Below are positions 58,732 to 64,000 of a stretch of DNA of 64,000 nucleotides, one piece after another (the first letter of the stretch is position 1; each line of letters starts with the position of its first letter). The notes beneath the pieces were generated by a model that saw nothing but the letters and a program-made list of their open reading frames with translations, was not told where the DNA came from and did not search any database. The translations under genes and the position numbers were made by a program. Source of the DNA: Proteiniphilum sp. X52 (GTDB lineage Bacteria; Bacteroidota; Bacteroidia; Bacteroidales; Dysgonomonadaceae); contig NZ_RDSD01000003.1 of the NCBI RefSeq assembly GCF_003712195.1, positions 186,001 through 250,000 on the forward strand, in the 5' to 3' direction.

Positions 58732-58780
58732 AGAAACTGTATTGAATTTTACGAGTAATTATTTCACGCTTATTTTTTCA
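58732..58780. repeat. Dispersed intergenic repeat, copy E1
   Basis: AGAAACTGTATTGAATTTT followed by ACGAGTAATTATTTCACGCT and TATTTTTTCA. This is the right end of the MITE-like element (47833-47886) in opposite orientation, with only a few mismatches. No second end is visible nearby, so it is a solo end or a decayed copy. The gap 58656-58911 holds no other feature I can support. Confidence 0.65.
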
Positions 58781-58911
58781 CCCTATTACTTGCTAAAATG
58801 TTTTGCATGTATGGTGGGACCGACACCGCGCCCCAATTATTCCACCATGGGGATTTTTTTGGTATGGCCAACGGGCAAAGGACAAGTTTATTGCTTCAAC
58901 TATGACGGGAA

Positions 58912-60546
58912 CTACTTCCTGATAATATCCGTGAGTTTTATGGCCTGGAACGTCATGTGTGCCACGCTGCTCTCGTATATAATCCCGATGGTTTCTCTGT
59001 CGATCATCGTCAGGCACGAATATCCCCATCCGTGATCCTCATCGAGGAGTAACTGATACTCTTCAGGGAAAGAGAGTCCCCCATCCAGGCTGGCTTTAAC
59101 CGTTATCTTATTCCGTTCCTTGGTGGAGTTTGGGTTGGAGAACAGTAAAATGTCTTTATTCAGGATATTGTCCTTGGCATCCACCTGTAAAAGGCTCGCC
59201 ATACAAACCGGCTCCGGTAACACTTTCCGGGATGAGGGGTGTTCCGTCCATGTCCGTCCCATATCTTTTGTGATTGAAACGGCACGGCTGCCGCCCCTGT
59301 TATCCCGCATGTTCAGCATGAGTACCCCCGGCGCCGTTTCAGCTACCTGTGCTTCCGTGGTGTTCGAGCGTGCCGGGTTATGGATTTTCCATGTTTCACC
59401 GCCGTCCTTGCTATACATGATGCCGGCAAAGGGAACGGAAGTGGAGTCGATGAATTGTATGGGGAAGACCAGCGTCCCGTCCCGCATGGTGATGCCTCTC
59501 CCCGGCCCTTGCAACAAAAGCCTCCACGAGGGATCTTTCACCTGTTGGGTGATGTTGATGGGATCGGACCAGGTCTTGCCGTCGTCGGTACTTTTTGTCA
59601 GCACAAGTTGTCCGGTTTCACCAGCCTTCATTCCGCTTTGCGAGTTGTGCCATGCGCGCCGGTTGCCCATGCCGTGTGTCCACAGCGCGATGATCCAGAT
59701 TGTGCCGCTTTTGGTGTCGACCAATATCGCGGGATCCCCCACGCCATTCTGCGCTTTCGGTAATCCGCCATATTCGCCGAAGCGCAAGGGAATCCGCATC
59801 TCCTCCCAGGATTGTCCCTTATCGGTGCTCCTGCTTAATCCCACATCTACATGTTCCTGCAGGTCTACACTGTTGTTATAGCGGACATCATAGACCGCCA
59901 GCAATGAGCCTTCGTTGCTGGTGGCCAACCCCGGGATACGATAAGCGGCGGCCCCGTCGTCGCCGGCATGGCGGACGCCGATTCCCATGCGGTGGGCCGC
60001 CGGTGTATCCTGCCTTGTTACAGGAGCCCGCTTCCCGTCGAGTTTGGCCGAGACGATATCTGCCTCAACCGTGGAAAGAAGGGAGGTGTTTGGTTTCATC
60101 CGCATGCTCACCCAGAAATAGTTTATACCAGGAAACAGTTTGTATTCCGGTTTAAAAACCACCTCCCCGGACGGTGATTGTCGCTCGTTTACTTTGATGG
60201 AATAGGATGGGATCGCCTCACGGGTTTTCCCCCGCGCGTTATGACTCGAAATATACTGCACCGGCGCGTAGTGGATATCCCCCGATCGTTCCGGCGCTTC
60301 GGTACCCCCGTAATACAATTTTACGGATGCTATTTCGTCCAGGCGGGTGTTTCCGGCAAACCGGAGTTTGATCTCATCCAGCATTTTTGAATTCTGGACG
60401 TCGATCCGAATGTAGAGCAATACATTATCCAGTCTGTCTATCAAGACCGGAACCCTTGCTTGTTTTACATATATCGTGTCTGTGGCCTGGATGGTGAAAA
60501 TGAAACAGGCAAATAAAAGGCTTAAGAATACTTTTCTCATCATCAA
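58912..60546 (-). CDS. Exo-alpha-sialidase (GH33)
   Basis: 544 residues: signal peptide 1-21, an N-terminal beta-sandwich carbohydrate-binding domain about 25-170, then the six-bladed sialidase propeller. The arginine-triad RIP motif is at 203-205 (AAYRIPGLATS). Asp-box repeats (S/T-x-D-x-G-x-x-W/F) occur as STDKGQSW, STDDGKTW, SKDGGETW, TKDMGRTW and SLDGGLSF. The late tyrosine nucleophile region includes GWGYSCLTM. It releases sialic acid from glycoconjugates outside the cytoplasm. Upstream in the same direction are the lyase, transporter and mutarotase for free sialic acid, so the cluster is complete from release to entry into catabolism. Confidence 0.93.
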   Translation of the reverse strand: MMMRKVFLSLLFACFIFTIQATDTIYVKQARVPVLIDRLDNVLLYIRIDVQNSKMLDEIKLRFAGNTRLDEIASVKLYYGGTEAPERSGDIHYAPVQYISSHNARGKTREAIPSYSIKVNERQSPSGEVVFKPEYKLFPGINYFWVSMRMKPNTSLLSTVEADIVSAKLDGKRAPVTRQDTPAAHRMGIGVRHAGDDGAAAYRIPGLATSNEGSLLAVYDVRYNNSVDLQEHVDVGLSRSTDKGQSWEEMRIPLRFGEYGGLPKAQNGVGDPAILVDTKSGTIWIIALWTHGMGNRRAWHNSQSGMKAGETGQLVLTKSTDDGKTWSDPINITQQVKDPSWRLLLQGPGRGITMRDGTLVFPIQFIDSTSVPFAGIMYSKDGGETWKIHNPARSNTTEAQVAETAPGVLMLNMRDNRGGSRAVSITKDMGRTWTEHPSSRKVLPEPVCMASLLQVDAKDNILNKDILLFSNPNSTKERNKITVKASLDGGLSFPEEYQLLLDEDHGWGYSCLTMIDRETIGIIYESSVAHMTFQAIKLTDIIRK

Positions 60547-60646
60547 TTATTTTATGTATTAGAGTTCACACCGAATAAGATTTTAAATGTCCGATGATCA
60601 ACAATTTTATTCCTTAATCAATATGATATCTATGGTTTATACTTCC

Positions 60647-61573
60647 TTAAATTTTATTACAGCGCTCAAAAAAACCGATTGATTCCAGTTCTTTTCTGAT
60701 AATGGATTCTTCTTCGTCTGTAACGTTTTGGAACGGTGTCCGGTTGATCCCCAAATCCACACCGATGAGTTTCATGATCCGCTTCCCGCATACAATATTT
60801 CCACGATATCTGGCAATCACATTGATAACTTCCTGCGCGAAATTTTGATGATCACGTGCTTTTTCCAGATTTCCGTTGTTATACTCTTTAATTATGTTTA
60901 CCAGCGAGTTTCCGATATAGCTTCCCGTTCCGCTGATCCCACCTTGTGCGCCACCCATCGCCAAAGCGGGAAGAATCGTTTCATCCTGGCCGTGGAGCAT
61001 GTCGAATTTCCCGTTTTCGTAGAGCATGCATTGGTTATATTCATAGAGGCTCTCATAGGTATACTTAATCCCTGCCAAGTTGGGAATTCGCCCGTCGGCT
61101 GCTTTCAGAAAAGGGAGCATCGGCAGGTAAACGCCATTCAATGCCGGTATGTGATAGAAATAGAAAGGTAAGTTCGGCGCGCCGCAAGCAATTTCCTCAC
61201 AGTATTTCACCAGCTCTTCTATACGCCCTGCTTTGGGGAACGGTGAGGCCATCGCGCCAATGCCGAAAGCGCCGGTCTCCCTGGCGTGTTGCGCCATCCG
61301 GAAACTATCTTTGATGCTGGTGGCGCCCACATGCACGATCACCTTGAACCCTTCCGGGGCGGCCGATATCCATTTTTCGGCCAGTTTCATCCGTTCTTCC
61401 ACGGTGAGCATATAACCTTCACCGGACGATCCGTTGATGAATACACCGATCAGGCCGTTCTTTCGCAACAGGGCTGCATAATCGGTGATCGGGCCTGCAT
61501 CCACTTCGCCCTTTTTGTCGAATGGGGTAAAAGGTGCGACAATTAATCCCTTGATTTTTTCAAACTGTTTCAT
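60647..61573 (-). CDS. nanA: N-acetylneuraminate lyase
   Basis: Cytoplasmic class I aldolase that splits N-acetylneuraminate into N-acetylmannosamine and pyruvate. 308 residues with the DHDPS/NAL fold: GSSGE at 48-52 (VFINGSSGEGYML), the Tyr at about 140 in FYFYHIPALNG, and the Schiff-base Lys170 in NLAGIKYTYES. Neighbouring sialidase, mutarotase and transporter support NAL rather than dihydrodipicolinate synthase. It lies 58 bases after the transporter and 100 bases before the sialidase. Confidence 0.94.
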   Translation of the reverse strand: MKQFEKIKGLIVAPFTPFDKKGEVDAGPITDYAALLRKNGLIGVFINGSSGEGYMLTVEERMKLAEKWISAAPEGFKVIVHVGATSIKDSFRMAQHARETGAFGIGAMASPFPKAGRIEELVKYCEEIACGAPNLPFYFYHIPALNGVYLPMLPFLKAADGRIPNLAGIKYTYESLYEYNQCMLYENGKFDMLHGQDETILPALAMGGAQGGISGTGSYIGNSLVNIIKEYNNGNLEKARDHQNFAQEVINVIARYRGNIVCGKRIMKLIGVDLGINRTPFQNVTDEEESIIRKELESIGFFERCNKI

Positions 61574-61631
61574 TTTATTTGTTTTAGTGTGATTTTTCGA
61601 TCGATTCCCTCCACGGGGAGATCATATTGGT

Positions 61632-62909
61632 TTAAACTTGCTTTATCTCCTCTTCCGGGTAAGTCAGTTCATGCTTTGGTTTCACGAAGGCCAGCATCAG
61701 CGCGACCGCCGCGAGCACCACGATGGATAGTTTGCTAAAGTCGGCTCCCAGATTGCCGGCATCGGTGGAGCTTCCTAGCATCAGCGTTACCGTATATCCC
61801 GCGAAGACCCCCATCATGTTCATGACACCGTAAGCCGTGGCTCTATACCGTTGGGGGATGATCTGGCAGAGTATCGGCATGTTATTCGTGTCGAACATGC
61901 CGAAGCCAATTCCGAAAAGCATGGCGGCGCCTATAAGTCCCGCGTGCGTGTGTCCGTACCCCAGTAAAATAAGGGATGGTATGGTGAGGCTCAGCCCGAT
62001 AACGCTGGTATATATCCTTCCCCTGATATTCTTTTGCACCCATCGGTCGGACATCGGTCCGCCAATCAATACACCGATAAAGGACGCGATGGCGATGGAG
62101 ATGGTGGCCATAGGCCCCGCTTTGGCCATCTCAATCCCCAGATTTTCGGCGAAAAGGGTAGGGAGCCAGTTTTTGGTTGCCCATCCCGGGAAGCTGGGTG
62201 CCATAAAGTAGAAGAGCAATATCCAGAAGGAGAGCGTGCCGAGCACCACACCGAATGAGTTGGACAAGGAGTCTTTTTTGATGCCCGAGTTGTCCGGCTT
62301 GGGGTTCAGCTTTGCGGTTCTGGTACCGGCATGTCCCTCTTTGTCATGCAGCAGGAATATCAGTACCAGGGCGTAGAGGATACCGATAATGCCAAACCAG
62401 TGGAAAACAGTGTGCCACGAGTAGTTGGCCGCAATGGTCGCCCCGAATCCGCCGAGCGCTTGTCCCGCGTAGAGTCCCGACATGTGAATCCCGATAGCCA
62501 GCGACCGGGTTTTGGAACTGTGGAAGTCGGCGATCATGGCCAGGCCGGTGGGCAGGTATAACGCTTCACTTACCCCCATCAACGCCCGTAACCAATACAC
62601 CTGTTGGAATGTTTGTGCATGTCCGAGTGAATAGGTCACTGCCGACCAGACAAACAGGCTCCCCACAATGAGCCACTTGCGATTTATCCGGTCGGCAATC
62701 ATTCCCGCTACCGGGCTCATTAATCCGTAAATCAACAGGAAAATACCCATTACGCGACCAAAATTCTCCGCGATAGCCAGCTCTTTGATGTCCAACTGCA
62801 TCGATGATTGCATGGTGGAGAGCATCTGCCGGTCAAGATAATTAAGCAATGCCACCATCCAAAGCAGCCCCACGACTACCCAGGGATAATATTTTTTATT
62901 TTTCATCAT
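61632..62909 (-). CDS. nanT: MFS transporter, probably for sialic acid
   Basis: 425-residue inner-membrane transporter of the major facilitator superfamily with 12 hydrophobic segments. It has LLWMVALLNYLDRQMLSTM at the first helix and GMIADRINRKWLIVGSLFVW in the loop 2-3 signature region, a pattern of the anion:cation symporter branch. Flanked by the NanM-type mutarotase (26 bases) and NanA (58 bases), it is the likely carrier of N-acetylneuraminate across the inner membrane. The substrate is inferred from the neighbours; other sugar acids are possible. Confidence 0.85.
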   Translation of the reverse strand: MMKNKKYYPWVVVGLLWMVALLNYLDRQMLSTMQSSMQLDIKELAIAENFGRVMGIFLLIYGLMSPVAGMIADRINRKWLIVGSLFVWSAVTYSLGHAQTFQQVYWLRALMGVSEALYLPTGLAMIADFHSSKTRSLAIGIHMSGLYAGQALGGFGATIAANYSWHTVFHWFGIIGILYALVLIFLLHDKEGHAGTRTAKLNPKPDNSGIKKDSLSNSFGVVLGTLSFWILLFYFMAPSFPGWATKNWLPTLFAENLGIEMAKAGPMATISIAIASFIGVLIGGPMSDRWVQKNIRGRIYTSVIGLSLTIPSLILLGYGHTHAGLIGAAMLFGIGFGMFDTNNMPILCQIIPQRYRATAYGVMNMMGVFAGYTVTLMLGSSTDAGNLGADFSKLSIVVLAAVALMLAFVKPKHELTYPEEEIKQV

Positions 62910-62935
62910 TTATTTATTCTAATGTTTAGTGTCCT

Positions 62936-64000
62936 TTATGGGAGATCGATCTGTTGTATTTCGCCTTTCCATGTTTCCGATGAGCGGACACCCGGCTTCA
63001 GTTCCCCCTGCACCGCATAAAAGATATTGCCGTCCGATACCAGTGTAGCCCCTGCACGGGCCGCATTGGGAGTGACATCGATAGTTTCCCACCTGTTTGT
63101 CCTTATATCGTAGATCCGGCATTCGGGATTGAACCTGTAATATTCAACCGGTTGGGTCATATAGTTTTTGGAAAACTCCAGATAGAGGCGGCTTTTTTCT
63201 TCTGCCGACGTGTGGGTATCGTTTCCGATGGCATATTGCCTGGTAATGGCGTCGAGGAATATATTGTAATTCACACCGCCCAGGCAGAGGATATATCCGT
63301 TATCCAACGGCATGGCTGTTGCTCCGCCCAGCGAGAACGGTTTCCCCGTTTCGGCATCGATTTGTTCGCCGACGGTTTCCCACGATCGGGCGGCCACATC
63401 ATACCGTAGTACATCGGTTGCCATTGCCGGTTTGCTATCGGCATTCCCTCCAAAGAAACCGCCCAACAGGTATACATAATGCTTTCCGTCTTTTTCCATG
63501 GCGGCCATCACCGGCTGCACACGAGGTATTCCCGGAAAATCGGGAAGCGCTCTCCATGCAGAATCGTTTTTTGCATGGATGCAATAAAAAGCATTCGATG
63601 GTTTTCCGTTCACGTTTCCTCCACCCACAAAAACCATGTCGTCAATGGCACATCCGGCAAGATTATCCATGGTTGCGGGAAGCGGGGTGAATGGTTTCAA
63701 TTCAACATGTTTGCGTTCTGACAGGGATACCTTGTAGCAGGATGCCAGCGATTCCGCGGCAGTGTTGCCGCCGATCCATAAGGCGCCATCTGAAACGGGT
63801 ACCGAAACACCGTAAGCTGAAAGTCGGGGCAGGTGTCCGGCGATTTTCCACGAGTTCCCGGAGGAGTCAAACAGCATTATCTCATCGTAAAACGTTTTTG
63901 ATCCGCCCTCAAATCCCGGTTTTCCGGGGAAATTAGCTCCTCCCGCGACTACTAAATTTCCGTCGATAAGTGCGGCATAAGCGGCGGAGACTCCTTTTTG
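62936..64000 (-). CDS. nanM: Kelch-repeat N-acetylneuraminate mutarotase/epimerase, cut off by the window
   Basis: The frame stays open to the last base, so the start lies beyond 64000; the ATG at 63877 is internal. About 355 residues are visible. Kelch-type beta-propeller units are clear: GVSAAYAALIDGNLVVAGGA and NFPGKPGFEGGSKTFYDEIM, then ALPDFPGIPRVQPVMAAMEK and a final GATLVSDGNIFYAVQGEL. The layout is that of the cyclically permuted mutarotase family, which converts alpha- to beta-N-acetylneuraminate in the periplasm. Together with the transporter, lyase and sialidase on the same strand it completes the sialic-acid route. The signal peptide cannot be seen. Confidence 0.88.
   Translation of the reverse strand, partial: QKGVSAAYAALIDGNLVVAGGANFPGKPGFEGGSKTFYDEIMLFDSSGNSWKIAGHLPRLSAYGVSVPVSDGALWIGGNTAAESLASCYKVSLSERKHVELKPFTPLPATMDNLAGCAIDDMVFVGGGNVNGKPSNAFYCIHAKNDSAWRALPDFPGIPRVQPVMAAMEKDGKHYVYLLGGFFGGNADSKPAMATDVLRYDVAARSWETVGEQIDAETGKPFSLGGATAMPLDNGYILCLGGVNYNIFLDAITRQYAIGNDTHTSAEEKSRLYLEFSKNYMTQPVEYYRFNPECRIYDIRTNRWETIDVTPNAARAGATLVSDGNIFYAVQGELKPGVRSSETWKGEIQQIDLP

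Noticed and set aside
58643-59035. 130-codon plus-strand frame over the gap before the sialidase end
   Set aside because: Made of the E1 repeat and antisense sialidase sequence; no protein-like features.
59120-59881. 253-codon plus-strand frame inside the sialidase
   Set aside because: The opposite frame carries clear sialidase Asp-boxes and the RIP motif; this one is a shadow.

Overview
The window looks like the chromosome of a member of the Bacteroidota, most like the Dysgonomonadaceae (Proteiniphilum or Petrimonas type), although the genus is an inference. The evidence is two SusC/SusD pairs, many lipoproteins, promoters with the Bacteroidota -33 TTTG / -7 TAnnTTTG pattern, A-rich translation starts, and a radical SAM/lipoprotein pair of a type known from this phylum. 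I saw no rRNA, tRNA, CRISPR array, phage or intact insertion sequence. Both ends cut through genes: an LVIVD-repeat protein on the left and a NanM-type kelch mutarotase on the right.

Layout. 0-6.8 kb: LVIVD protein, a lipoprotein-type isoaspartyl methyltransferase, a translationally coupled murein-peptide pair (NlpC/P60 endopeptidase and exported L-Ala-D/L-Glu epimerase), nicotinamidase, and a radical SAM/SPASM enzyme with its partner lipoprotein. 7-21 kb: a TonB receptor, DUF554, DUF4494 and YggS, a dihydroorotate-dehydrogenase-like protein with OxyR, and a metal-linked stretch (His-rich small membrane protein and a second TonB receptor). That stretch carries two copies each of a Fur-box-like repeat and a promoter/5'UTR repeat in the order A-TonB-B-A-lipoprotein-B, which looks like a decayed tandem duplication. 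HD hydrolase, grpE and dnaJ follow.

20.9-36.7 kb is a polysaccharide utilisation locus for beta-mannan: AraC regulator, SusC, SusD, surface glycan-binding protein, lipid-anchored GH26 mannanase, GH130 mannosylglucose phosphorylase, GPH-type symporter, cellobiose 2-epimerase and an exported GH2 enzyme. Mannan is cut at the surface and mannobiose is imported. The epimerase turns it into mannosylglucose, and phosphorolysis gives mannose 1-phosphate and glucose.

36.8-50.7 kb holds a second SusC/D locus that has binding proteins (IPT/NHL, DUF4361, BIG2 plus F5/8C) but no recognisable glycosidase. It is followed by a Gfo/Idh/MocA oxidoreductase and a DUF1080 (3-keto-disaccharide hydrolase) protein, which suggests an oxidative 3-keto route. 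This block is surrounded by gene relics (two sugar-porter C-termini, a SusC N-terminus, an internally deleted erythromycin-esterase-like gene) and holds a ~295-bp element with terminal inverted repeats.

50.6-56 kb: a macroglobulin-like surface protein, a small secreted protein, an AAA/DUF4143 ATPase behind a 34-bp palindrome, and a ParDE toxin-antitoxin pair. 56-64 kb, minus strand: a sialic-acid cluster (NanM, MFS transporter, NanA, GH33 sialidase) followed by a TIM-barrel sugar isomerase-like lipoprotein and an FAD oxidoreductase.
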